Shown in pieces: positions 12,209 through 25,130 of a DNA stretch of 64,000 bases. The translations under genes and the position numbers were made by a program. The DNA is from Corylus avellana. Taxonomy: Eukaryota; Streptophyta; Magnoliopsida; Fagales; Betulaceae. The stretch is from positions 22,277,515 to 22,341,514 of the forward strand of contig NC_081543.1 in the NCBI RefSeq assembly GCF_901000735.1. The letters are read 5' to 3'. Numbering within the stretch: position 1 is the first letter of the stretch; each line of letters opens with the position of its first letter. The notes beneath the pieces were generated by a model, which saw only the letters and a list, made by a program, of their open reading frames with translations, did no database searches and had not been told where the DNA came from.

Positions 12209-13204
12209 CAAGTTGTTTCAAAAAAAGAAACCTTCAACTTATGCCTTTTATGAGAAGATCACTTATATCCTTAATAATATCTATATATAATCGTCTTAGT
12301 TGATAGAGTAACCAAAGAAGGTACACTAGAAAAATCTAATACAACACCTTGTTTGGCCAACCTGCAAACAAATTTGCATCCATAAATGTCAAACGAATAA
12401 AACATTAAAACACTTTATTTCCTTACTGGGGGGTAAGGAAATAAATTCAAGGGGCTGCCTCCAATTTTGATCAAAAGTAAACAATTATGATGGAATGTAC
12501 ATGACGCACCACATTTCTATTGAATCATGTATCATATTTAGAAGTGTTTCATGCTTCAGTAAGCATTAACAATACACAAACGTTCAAAATTTTCTACCAT
12601 CTTTTTTGTTTTTGTTTGTGTATTCTTTAATGATTTTGAGCATCCAAAGCAAGCTACAATGATTATAACTCAGATTTACAAATAGCACAAAATCATTGTC
12701 TATTTCCCAGCCTAGAAAAAAATGGTTACATTTGCATTACTCTCTCAATGCATGTTCATTAACAATTTCTCAATATGGGATAAAAATGGGCACATAGGCT
12801 TGCTCCCTCACTCACTCCTACCCCACGATTAGGCATTAATCTAAAACACTTTGGAAACACCTAATATGATTGCTCCATGATTGTAAAGATGATGCCACTG
12901 AAAGTTAGACCAATCATTGATCTTCGCATGCAATATCTAAGCATATATTTGAACTAAGGTAATATAAAAAATAAAAAAGGAAGAAAAAGAAAAAAGAAAA
13001 AATCTTCCTTTTTCTTTTCTTTTTTTTTTCTTTCAAATTATCTTTTTTTGATAAATAAGTTGAATTGCAAAATTCGGTCATTGGTGAATGCCCTCACCTA
13101 ACAGTTAACGAAAAAAATCAGTTTGTTTTTTTGACCAATATAAACCATCCATACCACCGCAATACCGCTAAAACCATGAAGTGAATCATCTCTAACTGTC
13201 ATAC

Positions 13205-13308
13205 CTTGGACAAAATTCCAGGATTTGTAGCCCCTCCAATGTAGTTCAAAAGCAAAACCCTTCCAACTGGTGCTCGATTGGGGAAAAGTGATGAGCTATA
13301 TATAGTTC
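13205..13308 (-). pseudogene. Single exon of chloroplast protoporphyrinogen oxidase (PPO1/HEMG-like)
   Basis: A 104-nt minus-strand exon with consensus acceptor (GTTGCAG) and donor (GTATGA) encodes [20 protein letters not shown] followed by [14 protein letters not shown]. This stretch is diagnostic for plastid protoporphyrinogen IX oxidase, the enzyme making protoporphyrin IX for chlorophyll and haem. No other exon of this gene of about 530 codons is visible nearby, so it is an isolated fragment. It sits between the ITPK exon and the GBF exons, all in the same orientation. The exon itself has no lesion. Confidence 0.8.
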
Positions 13309-14530
13309 CTGCAACACCAAAGAAAATCCACATGCTGAATTTGGCAGGAAATTTTCAAAGCATCCTTAACAGAATATTAGTTCTTACAATCAAACTTTTG
13401 ACTGTTACGACGAATTTCAAATTGCAGAAACTTTAAAAACCTACACAAATATTTTGATTTTCGATAAAGTCACTAAACAAGCCTTTTCTTTTCCTTCAAT
13501 TTCTCAGCAACCAAACAAGAAATGCAATAAAGACCAGTCACCATGAGACATCAATTTGTAATAACCCAACCCAAGCATCTCTACAAAACCTCGTATCTTC
13601 AACAACCCATGAGCCCATTACGAAATGAGCTTAGACCATTGCAAGTCCTCCCTTGACCATCCGAACTACTTAAAATTTGCAATAAATAAGTAGAGAGTAC
13701 AAGGTATCTAAACATTGAGACAGTGCTAAATCATCGGACCCAAAAACTTAAGCTAGTAGGTAGATGTGCCCAATTAGCATCCAAACCCACAACTAATCCC
13801 ACACCAACCGGTGTAGAACTCTCTAAACATTCTCCATGTGATTCTTGGAAAGGATGACAAAAAGAAACCAAATATGCTAGAACTGATAATAGAGTGACCT
13901 TTTGCAATTTCTCTTTTTTGAAGCAATTATAAACAAGCTTGATTCAAAGCACAAAAACAAGAAAAACAAGCCCAAAAACACAAAATCAGCATTAACAATA
14001 TTACACCAGAAAATTCTACATGTATGCACAAAACCTACAGCAAGTTGAATAATGCACCAATAATCTTAAATAAATTAAATTAAATTAAAAATTACAACAA
14101 GTTGAATAGCCCCTGAAGAGAAATATAAGAGAAAACTAAAGGAATTGAGAGTGAAAGTGCTTAAAAATTTGTTTGAAATCTCAGCACCCAGAAATAATCT
14201 CCACTCAAATCAGCTTTTCAATTCCTAAAGACCCAAAAAGATGATAATATTACTTCACGCTCACCATTTCTCTTCCCCCATTTTCCAGAACAAGCTCAAA
14301 GAGAGAGGACGAGAAATCAAACTCACCAAAACAAGCGCAACAAGAGAAAATCGGAGAAATTAAATAAGTATTATCCACATTAAAAGAAAAAAGGCAAGGC
14401 AATAGACTGGTCACCAGCTTATAGTCAAAACACCATAGACAACCAACAAAACTACAAGAAAAGCTCAACAATCAAAGAAACTTCACAAAGTTAAACAACA
14501 AGCGGAGTTCCAAAAGAAATCATCACTAAC

Positions 14531-14612
14531 CTTATGCAAAACAACGTCGAAAGGACCTTGATCGGACAGAGGCCTCTTTAAATCAATGGGTACAAAAAAT
14601 ATCCCCTTATTC
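14531..14612 (-). pseudogene. Single exon of an inositol-tetrakisphosphate 1-kinase (ITPK) family gene
   Basis: An 82-nt minus-strand exon bounded by GCTGCAG and GTTAGT encodes NKGIFFVPIDLKRPLSDQGP followed by FDVVLHK. This resembles the N-terminal region of plant inositol 1,3,4-trisphosphate 5/6-kinases (xGPFDxxLHK), which act in inositol-phosphate and phytate synthesis. Nothing else of the gene is visible before the gap at 15016. The family assignment is from memory of the conserved motif and is less certain than the neighbouring fragments. Confidence 0.6.
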
Positions 14613-15015
14613 CTGCAGCACAAATAACATTTTATTGGTCAGAAAACAGTCGTGAATTTCAGTCATCAAATGGATAAAAGCTCCCTTCCTCCAAAACGTA
14701 CCCAACAAAGAAATTTAAATATTGTAGCTTCTACCTAGCTAAAAGAGATCACACATAATTAAGCAAACGGGACAAACCATTTCAGATCAGATAGCCATCA
14801 AAGTGTTTCCACTAACAAAAATGCCGGTGACGTTGGGGAGAGGAGAGGACGCACGGTGGAGAAAAGGGGTTGGGGAGGAAAAATGGAGAAAGGAAAGGGG
14901 TCGGTCGACGGTGGGGGAGAGGAGATCACGGCGCCGGTTTCAGTGGGACCACGGAGCCGGAGCATGCGCCGGCGTCGGTGGAGAGAGTTTTCGGTGGAGG
15001 GAGAATGGGGTGGAG

Positions 15016-15128
15016 NNNNNNNNNNNNNNNNNNNNNNNNNNNNNNNNNNNNNNNNNNNNNNNNNNNNNNNNNNNNNNNNNNNNNNNNNNNNNNNNNNNNN
15101 NNNNNNNNNNNNNNNNNNNNNNNNNNNN
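15016..15128. other. Assembly gap (113 N)
   Basis: Run of undetermined bases. The flanks are G-rich (GGGGTGGAG / TGGGTTTGGGGGG). Frames predicted across it are artefacts. Confidence 1.
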
Positions 15129-15622
15129 AATGGGTTTGGGGGGAAATTTTTTGGGTGGGGGGAAATGCTGTCGAAGTCGTGCCTCTGTTTTGATATATAT
15201 ATATATTTTAAAAAAAAAAAAAAAAAAAAACCAGAGGCTACGACGTGGCATGTGCCACGTCAGCAGCCACGTCAGTGGCGTGCGTTACTATTCACGCACG
15301 CCGCGTAGCGTAGATCATTACTCATATAATATACACTAAAAAATTAAAAAAAACAAAAAAAAACCCTACAATCTTTCTTTCTAATTCTCATTAGCCGAAC
15401 CCAGCGACCCACACAGCCGCACCTCCATCCCCTTCCCCTCCATCCTCTCTCCGTCTCTCGACTCTCACTCTCACTCTTGCCGGCATTGCCGCTCTCTTTG
15501 CTCTCACTCTCTCAGACTCTCACTCTTGCTGCTCCTCTCTCACTATCGCCGCTCCTCTCTCTCTCTCGCCTCTCCCTGAGCACTGACCACCGTAGTCCGC
15601 TCCCAGGTTTCTCTCTCTCTCT

Positions 15623-15730
15623 CTTGGCTCTCACAAATAGGGTTTTTTGTTTCTTTATCTTGGCTCTCACAGATAGGGTTTTTTGTTTCTTTATCTTGGC
15701 TCTCACAGTTAGTGTTTTTTGTTTTTAATG
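15623..15730 (+). repeat. Three tandem 36-bp repeats in a CT-rich leader
   Basis: The unit CTTGGCTCTCACA(A/G)ATAGG followed by GTTTTTTGTTTCTTTAT begins at 15623, 15659 and 15695. It follows a CT-rich stretch (15360-15620) that probably is the 5' untranslated leader of the hAT transposase downstream. Confidence 0.85.
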
Positions 15731-16085
15731 ATTTTTTTGTTCTAGATTCTTGTTAAGGATTGCATTTAAATTTGGGCTTTTGTTGAAGTAATGATTTTAA
15801 TGTTGAAGTAGTGATTTTTTGTTAATGTTTGATTTTTTGTTCTGTATTGTTTGATTTCCATGCCCTTGCAACCATGCTCATGCTCATTTTTGGACCATTT
15901 TTGTACCATCAGGACTCAATCTCTTCGTGGACCTTCTCTGTGAAAGGTAATTGTCTAAGTTGAAAGGCTCTTGTTGCTCCTGGAGATGATTTTACTATTT
16001 TTTGTCCTGCAATTTCATGTTGAAAAATGAGATGATTATGCAATATTAATTTGTTTTTTTTTTTTTTACCACTTATTGTAGACTC

Positions 16086-19000
16086 ATGGATGGTCATTCA
16101 ACTAATGGTATTGGTTCTAGTTCTGCTTCATCTACTCATAGTGATAATGTTAGCACTCAAAACCCTAGTTCAGCTCTCCCACCAAAACCTAAAAAATCTG
16201 AGCAAACATCAATGGTTTGGGAACATTTTACCAAGGTAGAGGGGGGTGATCCTGAGGATCCTAAATCACAATGCAAGTATTGTAATAAATTGTTTAGTTG
16301 TCACACTAGAAGGCTAGGTACTTCATCCATGCTTGTGCATTTGAGGAATTCTTGCAAAAAAATATCTCGGTAGTTGTGATAAAGATAATAAGTCACAATC
16401 AAAGTTAAGTTTTGAGGTTAAAAGGGAAGGACAAATGGCAGTGGGAGAAGGATCTGTTCGTAATTTGGTGATTACAAAATACAATGCTATGAAAATAAGG
16501 GAAGTAATTGCTAAGATGATAATTAAGGATGAGTTGCCATTTAGGTTTGTGGAAGGTGAAGAGTTTCAGGATTTGATGAAGACACTTGAGCCTAGGTTTG
16601 GAATTCCTTCTCGTTATACTATGATGAAGGATTGTGTTGAGCTCTTCATGTCTGAGAAGGAAAAGTTGAGGGCAATGTTCATCTCAAATAGTGTTTGGGC
16701 TTGCATTACCACTGATACGTGGACTTCGGTGCAGAACCTTAATTACATGGTAATCACCTCCCATTTTATTGATAGTGATTGAAACTTACACAAGAATTTT
16801 AAACTTTTGTTTAATTCCTAATCACAAAGGCGATACCATTGAGGAGAAGATTTTGTTGTGTATGCTTGAGTGGGGTGTTCGTAACATTTTCACTATCACA
16901 GTTGACAATGCTATTGCCAATGATGCTGCTTTGGAATACGTGAAGAGGAGAATTCGTAGTAAGGAGGGCGCCATATTAGAGAGTCAGTTTATGCATATGA
17001 GGTGTTGTGCATACATACTAAATCTTATTGTGACTGATGGTTTGCAAGAGGTTGATGACTCCATTGTGAGGGTTAGAAGTGCGGTGAAGTATGTGAAGTC
17101 TTCACCTGCAAGATTTGAGAAGTATAAGGTTTGTATTGAAAGAGAACAACTTTTTTTCAAGGGTTTGTTGTGTCTTGATGTTCCAACTAGATGAAACTCT
17201 ACATTTTTTATGTTGGAAGGTGCTGAAAAATGTCGAGCTGCTTTCCAACTTATGGAAGAGTTTGATAAAAACTTTAAGCCTACGTTGACTGAAGAAAAGA
17301 ATAAGAAAAATGGTTTGGGACCTCCTACTTCTACTGATTGGAATCGAATTAGGACTTTTCTCAAATTTCTCAAACTTTTTTACGATGCCACAATGCGAAT
17401 TTCAGGGTCTTTGTATTGTACATCTAATATGTACTTTCAAGAAATTTGTGGCATTCAAATGCATTTACAAGAGTATATTGATAATGGTGATTATGTATTG
17501 AGTGCTATGGCGGAGAAGATAATGACGAAGTACAACAAATATTGGGGGGATCTTGATAACAATGATAAGGTTAACTTGATGATGTTTGTTGCGGTTATAC
17601 TTGATCCACGAACCAAATTAGGGGCATTAGAATATTGGTTCAAAGATGTTCTTGGTGTCGATAGATGTATTGAAATGATGAAAAAATTGAGGTGCATCCT
17701 TAACAAATTATATGATCACTGCAGCTTCGGAGATAGTGCATCTCAAGTTCAACATGGTAGTGAATTGTCTCAAGGTTCCTCAATAACAATAGAAGAAAAT
17801 GAGAATGCTAACCTTTGCTTCATGAATAGGTTTCACAAGTACCTAACTTCTAAAAGTGATATTGAAAGCAAATCGGAAATGGATCGATATTTGATGGAGG
17901 ATGTTGAGAAAGCGAATGCGAATTTCGATATTTTAAATTGGTGGAAGGTGAATGCTGTGCAAATTTTAATACTCGCAAGTGCACGAATCGTTTGCAATAT
18001 AATGTTTTGCAAGTGCGATGTCAAACCCACAAGGAATTGTGTTTTTGAAAGAGCAATTTATATCTAAACTAATTAAATCCTAACCTAGTTCCAAAAGGGT
18101 TTTGAATTTGGAGTTTTGAAAATTAAAAGATGAAACATAAACTAATTAAAATAAACTAAGAGATAAAATACTAAGGTTTGGGAATTCACACTCACCTAAT
18201 CATAACAACATACTTCCATGTTTATCAATATTAATCTGAAGTTCTCACAATTAAAATCTTAGATATGTTTTACTAGGCTTTAAACAATTAATCAAAATCA
18301 TCTCATATATCCATTCATTACACAAATCACAAAAGGAATCCAATATCAATTAAATCATCAGATGTATCCGTAGAACAAATCACAAGGGATATCCAATTTT
18401 TAGGCATATAAAACTAAGCAATCAATTATTTGAAATTATCTTAAATCATCAAGTGTATCATTGAATCACAACAAGATATCCAAGAATTATTCCTCACATT
18501 GAAAAGAAGTGAAACAATTGACATTAAGCTCAATAAAATTAGAATAATAAAAACTTACATAAAAGTAACGTTGTTCTTCATTGGTGAGGCTTCATCCCCA
18601 ACCTTAGTTGAGAATTTAACTCCGCATAAATAAAACTAAAATCTAAACCTAAACTTAACTAATGAGAAAAACTGTAGAATCTTGCTCTCTGGTATTGTGT
18701 ATCTTTTCTTGAATGCAAAAAAGTTTATTTAGAGGCTTAGGAGAGTCCTAGAAGCCCTAGTCAACCTAGATAATTCGGAGGTCTGTCCCCCAGTCCAAAT
18801 AGAAGTCTGAAATCGAAATAGGATTCGTCTTGATTTGTGTCTTTTTTTTTGGAGCAATTTTGGCATTGTAATTGTCCGAATTAGGAAAACCCTATTTCAC
18901 AATGAACTGTATTATTTTGAGTTAGCTTTCCAATGCCACTTGAATTACCTCGATCCGATAGTTGAGTGGAAAGTTATGGTCAAAATACTAAGACATGTGC

Positions 19001-19690
19001 AGAATCTGAATTTGAATCAAATTTGAAATTTAATCCAATTTGAAATTTAATCCAATCTAATCTTTAATCCGATTTAACCTTTTCTTGGATTTGGTTAAAT
19101 TTAACCACATCATCTAGGTCTTCTCAAAGTATGCTTTCTTCCAAACTTTGCATTTTTCCCTTTAAAGCTGTAGATTTTCTTCAACGACCTACAAAATACT
19201 AAAAACACAAAACATTAAATAACAACACAACTAAAGGATTAACTACTGTAAATAAAGGAGTCCAAATATGCAATATTTGGCACTTATCAGTGAACTCAAC
19301 CAAATTCTCAATAGTTGCCAAAATAGCATGAGATGTGTTGGTCATTTCCATTACAACAGTTGCTTCAGAGTCAGCTTTTAGCACCAAAGGATGTGTGTTG
19401 GATCCTTTTCGCAGTTCACTGGCCCCAAAAATAGTTGAAGCATTGATATGTTCACAAAAATGGTTAAGATCAACACCCCTAAGTTATGACTTAAATATGG
19501 TTGATGATGCTGAAAGTTATAAGATCGATTCAGGTTAGCGTTTTGATCATTTTAGTTTACTTAATATATTTTGCTATTTACAAATTTTATTTATCGGTTT
19601 CAATTGATATTGTAATGTTTTTTTGTTTTTGTTTCATTCTTTGTAGAAGTAATTTTGAAGAACAACAGCATTTTACTTGAGGATGATTAG
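16086..19690 (+). pseudogene. hAT (Ac/BED-type) transposase gene, decayed and split by a solo LTR
   Basis: Reading starts at ATG 16086, just after an acceptor (TTGTAG). A BED zinc finger follows (CKYC ... HLRNSC, to 16373), then the hAT catalytic core (TDTWTS, ITVDNAIAND, CAYILNLIVTDGL, to about 17950) and, beyond the inserted LTR, the C-terminal dimerisation domain ([31 protein letters not shown], 19295-19535). A last small exon probably ends at 19690. It moves DNA by cut-and-paste when intact. Lesions: a frameshift near 16365-16375; TGA in place of a conserved Trp at 16781-16783 with a frameshift just after; TGA for Trp of TRWNST at 17192-17194; TGA at 19329-19331; and the insertion 17953-19289. 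It cannot encode a working transposase. Confidence 0.88.
17953..19289 (-). mobile_element. Solo LTR (1337 bp) inserted in the hAT transposase gene
   Basis: It begins TGCTGTGCAAATTT and ends GGCACTTATCA, i.e. TG..CA in reverse orientation. It is flanked by the direct repeat GTGAA (17948-17952 and 19290-19294), a 5-bp target-site duplication. It is the reverse-oriented relative of the LTRs at 61279-62664 and 58276-59546. No internal sequence remains, so it arose by LTR-LTR recombination after insertion between the conserved NWWKVN part and the dimerisation domain. Confidence 0.93.
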
Positions 19691-20159
19691 TGTCTTAGCA
19701 ACTTGAAGTTGCATTCTGCTTGGACCTTGGTGGCTACTGCTGTTGAAGCATTTTTTTTGTTGGCTACTAGCCTTAATTTTATTTGTTGGCTGCTGAACTT
19801 TTATTTTCTCTGTCTCTTAAATTTTATGTGTTTATGGCCTTTAAATTGTTTTTGGTTTTTTGGTTTTTTTTTTTTTTTTTGGGTTTTGTAGTTGGGTTTA
19901 TTTTTTGTAATTGTAGCATCCTTGAACTAGTAGTTGGATTTTTGCATTTTGATTATTTTTGTTTTGCATATTTGATTCACAAAACAAATAAAAAAGCCCA
20001 TTATTTATATGACAAATGAAAAAAAAAAAAAAAAAAGGCTTTCAGACTCAACCCAATCAACTAATTAAAAAAAACCCAATCTACCATTAAAAGCCCATTA
20101 ATTAAAAGCCCAATCAACTAATTAAAAAAAACCCAAAAAAAGCCCATTAACATAATACC

Positions 20160-20304
20160 TAAACCCTCACCGCAAACCTGCACCTTCCTCACCCGCCCTG
20201 CGTGGATAATGGCTTTTGTATGCGGGTTCAAATATTCAAAGCCGCATATTGTAGAGCGGGCGATAGAAATGGGCAGTACCCGCCCCGACCTGCGCCCAGG
20301 CCTA
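20160..20304. mobile_element. Probable 3' terminal region of the first hAT element
   Basis: A GC-rich block with repeated (A/G)CCCGCC and GCGGGT words ends TGCGCCCAGGCCTA. This is typical of hAT subterminal repeats and of a terminal TAGGCCTGGGC. The matching left end was not found; it may lie in the gap at 15016. Confidence 0.4.
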
Positions 20305-20368
20305 AGCTTTAGACTGGACCTGCATCTCGGCGGAGAGATGTGGTGCGACTTTGAGATCATTATCAAGA

Positions 20369-20410
<42 letters not shown>

Positions 20411-21113
20411 AGGGGGCGACCAACTGTAGCTACTCTATCAGGACGTTACTATGGTAACATCTACCTGCTAAAAATTGTTCATGAGGGCCCTAAATGATAA
20501 GAACCGCAAGCGCTCATTCAAAACCAATTGAGCCATAGCCTCACCCAGTCCCACCAGAACATCAATGAATTCCTAAGGCGACTAATACCAATTTGGCTTA
20601 TCCGCTTATGTGAGTAATTCTCCATTGAGGAGATTCGAATCCACTTCCTAATACATGACTGAATCTCATTGGAATTTCCTTAAGACCATTAAACTATTGC
20701 CATGGGTGGTCACTATCGAGAGTTCTTGATCCCTTTGTCTTGTAACGTAGTGAAATTTGAAAAAATAAAAATAATAATAATTACAAGTTAATTATTATTT
20801 TCTGAGACGTTAGAGAAGGAAATTAGAAAGGTTCCATAAAATGTGGGCCACATGAACATGACTGGTGGAAATTAAAAACGTTTTCGAAAGAGTAGTCGTC
20901 TTGCCAACCGTATTGAAAAGGATGGGATTGTGGTCCAAGAATGAGGAGGTGAATAATGAATGGTAGCCTTACGACTTACTAGGCAAAATAAATAAAAATA
21001 AAACTTTATTTATTTATTTTTTAATCAGCTTTGAATTGAATAAATACCAAAAAAATTCCTAATAAAAAACAAAAAAAAAAATCCTTACATTTCTCCTTTG
21101 ACCATTTTTCTTG

Positions 21114-21151
<38 letters not shown>

Positions 21152-23696
21152 TGGTTTGAATCCTAACCCACCGCAACTCCTAGCTAAATGGTTTTCTATT
21201 TCTTATGTCATGCCAATTGGATTGGGGTTGGACTTTGAAACTTAGAGTGAATGAGGGACCAAATGTTATTCAAGAAAATGGACGAAATTAATAAGAGTTG
21301 GCAGAAAATTAATACAACGGCGGGTACAATTAATACAACAGTACGACTCTCACCAAAAAATAGTAATTTAAAAACAACATTGGACCTGGTCCTCAATTGT
21401 CAAACCGTTGACCCAACTACACTTTATACAAACATTACGTCTCACCAAAAAATAGTAATTTAAAAACAACATTGGACCTGGTCCCTAATTTTCAAACGGT
21501 TGACCCAACTGCATTTCCTTTATTTTGCTAATAACTCACTGGGGGTATAGAGCTGCCAAAAAAAAAAAAAAAAACACTCATGGGGGTATGCATGAAATAG
21601 GATCATCTTCGATAACGGGAGAATATTTATAGTTATATTTAAAAAATATTTTTATTTTTTCACTTTTTGAGATGACAAAAATACCATTCAATATAACAAT
21701 TTGTATTGGAGAAAATTCTAACTCGTTTGTCTAACCTGTTACTTACAATAACAGTTGATAAAACATTATGACCCTATGAAAAAAAAAAAACGTCCAATAA
21801 ATATAAGAAAATTTCTTATAAAGTATTATGTCTCCATATATATAACATGTGTTTTTTTACATGATTTCTTTTTACTTTATTCACACATGTTTTAAAAATA
21901 AATTAAACTTTTAAAAAATAGATTGAAGGAGAAAGTTAAGGTTATGGCTAACCCCAACCTACTATAACAACCAATACAACATTTATGAGTAAAAAAAAAA
22001 AAAAGTGGCAATACAGCATTGAGGCAAGATTTGAGACATTCCTACCACCAATTTATAAGAATTTTATAGGGGAAACTTTACAAAACGCCATCAAACTTTC
22101 ATGTGTTTTGAAAATACTTTTGAAAATTAAAAATTTTGAATTAAAAATATCTAACTTTCAATTTATTTCAAGTATCTCCTTCGGTTAAAATTTTTTATTA
22201 AATCTTGTCAAAATTTTTAAAATATTCCTATCTTTTATTATAAAAAATAAAATTAAAAATTAAAAAAATAAGAATATTTTAGGTATTTTGACAAAAATAA
22301 CAAAAAATCCTAACTAAATGAGATAATTGAAAAATATTAAAAATTCGATACGTTTTTAAACTTTAAAGAGTTGAAACCGGTAAAAATTTAACAAAAATAT
22401 CTAAAAGTTTCTCCAAATTTATATCAGAGTCAACACTCATCTTTATTTCACGATCCACCCCATTGGAAGGGTAATGATGGTAGCTAGAGAGAGGGGGCCG
22501 GTGGAGCATTTAAAGGGACTCATGCATATGCCGTGCAAGTATGTGATATTTTATGCCCACTAGACCTGCAATCTTAGACCCTTGATTCCTTTAAAATTGA
22601 TTTGACACACATTCTGTTAAATTGAAGCTGCACAAAAAGGTAATTCATATAGAAAAGGTTGGCATTACTAATTTACTACCAGTTAATTTTAGGTGATGAT
22701 ATATGTCCTCAGCAATTAACAAACCAATTGTAATCAACAAATAAGGAAAAAAAAAAAAAAAAAACCAATGCCTATTACAAGATATCTCTTGAGAATTTGG
22801 ATTTATGAACAGGAGAGGGGACACTCTTTTTAAAATAGAAGGGTAAATTTTTTTCAAAAAATGTAAAATGACAATTTTACTTTTCTATTTTAAAGGATCG
22901 ACTCCTCTCGAGTTCATTACTCAGTCCATCTCTTGAACTCTTAGACAATTTCAAGAGGTTGCATTTATGAGGACAGTTTTTCTTTTCTTTTCTTTTTTTA
23001 TTTAAAGTAAAATGGAGATGAATTAATTTATAATTTATATTTTTTTAACAAATCTAATGGTATATATGTTTTCACATGCTAAATATATTGTCACATCATT
23101 CTAAATTTTTTTTAAATGATAGTGTGAACGGTTAAATGCAATAAAACAAAATATAAATACATTAAAAAAAAAATTTCTCTATTTCATCCAAAATTGAAAG
23201 GGCCCTATTCCTTTCCTTATACTAGTCAACATTGGAATGTTTTTAACCCAATGAGAGTTAAATGGACAGAAATTTCCTTCGATTTATTTTAATAAGTGAC
23301 AAGTGTCATTTAACATATTTGAATTTATCAAAAATTGATGTTTGGGTTCATAGATTACTAGAATGGAAATAAATGACTCTAAAAATATTTTTAAAAAAAA
23401 ACATGTGAGATATGACATTTGACACTTACTAAATTAGGTTGGAAGAAATTTTTAAACCAGTTTAAAGAAAATTTGCGTCTCATTTAAATAGAATAAGTAT
23501 TAGTTTGGTAATAGTTGGGGCAACAAAGATGGATTTGGCAACAACTTCTACGGTTAGTTATTGGTTACAAACAGCCAAAACTAACATGAAGACCTTTAGC
23601 AAGACCCAATCATTTTACTGCCACAACCCATCAAATTAGGAAAATATCACCAATAAAATTAGGAAAATCTTCAACCAAACCTAATCTAAGGATTAG
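20305..23696. other. AT-rich non-coding stretch
   Basis: No gene seen. It contains a (TA)n microsatellite at about 20370-20408, a (TTA)n microsatellite at about 21113-21150, a direct repeat with 92-bp period (21349 and 21441, unit starting CTCACCAAAAAATAG), and an AT-rich fold-back-like block at about 22065-22425. Confidence 0.6.
22065..22425. repeat. AT-rich fold-back (MITE-like) element, related to 34977-35390
   Basis: The ends GGGGAAACTTTACAAAACG and (reversed) GGAGAAACTTTTAGA are inverted relative to one another. Much of the interior also folds back on itself. Similar blocks occur at about 27345-27600 and 34977-35390. No coding capacity. Confidence 0.4.
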
Positions 23697-24110
23697 GAAA
23701 TAGCTAACTTTGCAAGCTTATGCGCTGCTTCGTTTGCAGTTTTTTTAACATGTCCCACCAACCATGACCGAAGGCTATTCAACAAGATTTTTGCATCATT
23801 CAACACATGCCCATATCTACTTCAGCAACTCTAGTCTCTAGGCAAGGCAAGAACTATCTTCAGCACATCTCCTTCCATTATGATATTTTGAAAACCCCAA
23901 TCTCTACTTAATTATGCAATCTTTTAGGCCGCCACAGCCGAGTTAGAGATGTAGGGTTTAGTAGTGCACAACGAGGCTAGCATGTTCCCTTCATGATCTC
24001 TAACTATTATCCCCACACACATCAACTATTTGTTCTTATCCACAGCAGCATTCCAGTTTATCTTCATCTTCCCTGTTGGTGGCTTTTCCCATCTCACGGG
24101 TAGCACAATA
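23697..24110 (-). pseudogene. LINE (L1-type) RNase H relic 1
   Basis: The minus strand encodes a fragment including HVKKTANEAAHKLAKL, the C-terminal end of the RNase H-like domain that follows reverse transcriptase in plant L1 elements. Upstream parts are interrupted. It is one of three such relics in the same orientation within 2.6 kb. Confidence 0.6.
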
Positions 24111-24233
24111 ATATTTGGTGAGAAATGTTACACACTCAAATATTTATTTTTTGATGTGACATTAAAAATTATCATTAAAGTTTAAATAAATCACTATTAA
24201 ATTTTGAATCAAATGATAATTTTTATGAAAGAT

Positions 24234-24402
24234 AAATGCTATACTTCACCAAATTTTCTCTCCAAAATTGGTTCCCAAGTGATATGTCACCCATCTCATA
24301 AGATGGTGACACATTTTCCAAAAATAATATATTTTATGGGATGGTGACACATCATTTATGAACCAACTTTTGAGAAAAAAATTTGGTAAGTGTAGCATTT
24401 TC
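24234..24402. mobile_element. MITE (TIR AAATGCTACACTTACC), copy 2
   Basis: 169-bp element; left end AAATGCTATACTTCACCAAA, right end the complement of AAATGCTACACTTACCAAAT. The interior also folds back (CCCATCTCATAAGATGGTG). Same family as 10494-10660. Confidence 0.85.
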
Positions 24403-24654
24403 CTTTACGAAATATACACTTCAAAATATAAAAATAAAAGTGTATAGCATTATCATGTATCATATTAAGAAGATAAGATAAATGATAAAATTCTTTCATT
24501 TTTCAACAATCTTTTAACTATCTCTATAATGAATGGATGAATCCACTATTGAATTTGAGTGGGGTCCAAATGAGTCCACAAATTTAATGGTTGATATATT
24601 AAATTTGTAGGATGAGATGGAAAAAATATTAACGTTAATCAGTTCTCGAAAAGA

Positions 24655-24833
24655 GAAATGTTAAGGGTACTAAATTTTTTACCAAGAGATGAATACCAAG
24701 ATGACGTGAAGCTTATCCATTGGAGAGAATCAAAATAATTAATAAAGAAAAATACTACGGGTACCAATGAATATGCTTCACATCATTTTGGTACCAAATC
24801 TTTTGGTAAAAGATTTGGTACCAATAGCATTTC
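24655..24833. mobile_element. MITE, second family (TIR GAAATGxTAxxGGTACxAAA)
   Basis: Left end GAAATGTTAAGGGTACTAAA; right end the complement of GAAATGCTATTGGTACCAAA. About 179 bp, no coding capacity. Confidence 0.75.
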
Positions 24834-25130
24834 TCATCATATTTGGATGTGCCCTAAGGTCAAGATCATTGGCTTGTGAATTTTATAGCAAATTGCCAAA
24901 AATAAGACAAAGGGCAAAGCAGACACTACAAATATGGAATAGATATGAAGGGTTACAAGATCATGTTTGTTAAAGATTTTGTTTTCAATTTTCAAGGTTT
25001 TTTTTAATTTTTTTTTTTTTAACAATAGATTTATGAGATTTTCACTACTCAAAAATTATCTTTCTCTGCGAGTATAATCTTACGAATACAAATTGAAAAA
25101 TCCTCTCTCCAAAACTGATCGGCACTTTGA

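Noticed and set aside
14803..15339. Open frames spanning the gap at 15016-15128
   Set aside because: They run through undetermined bases and low-complexity G- and A-rich flanks; no family resemblance.
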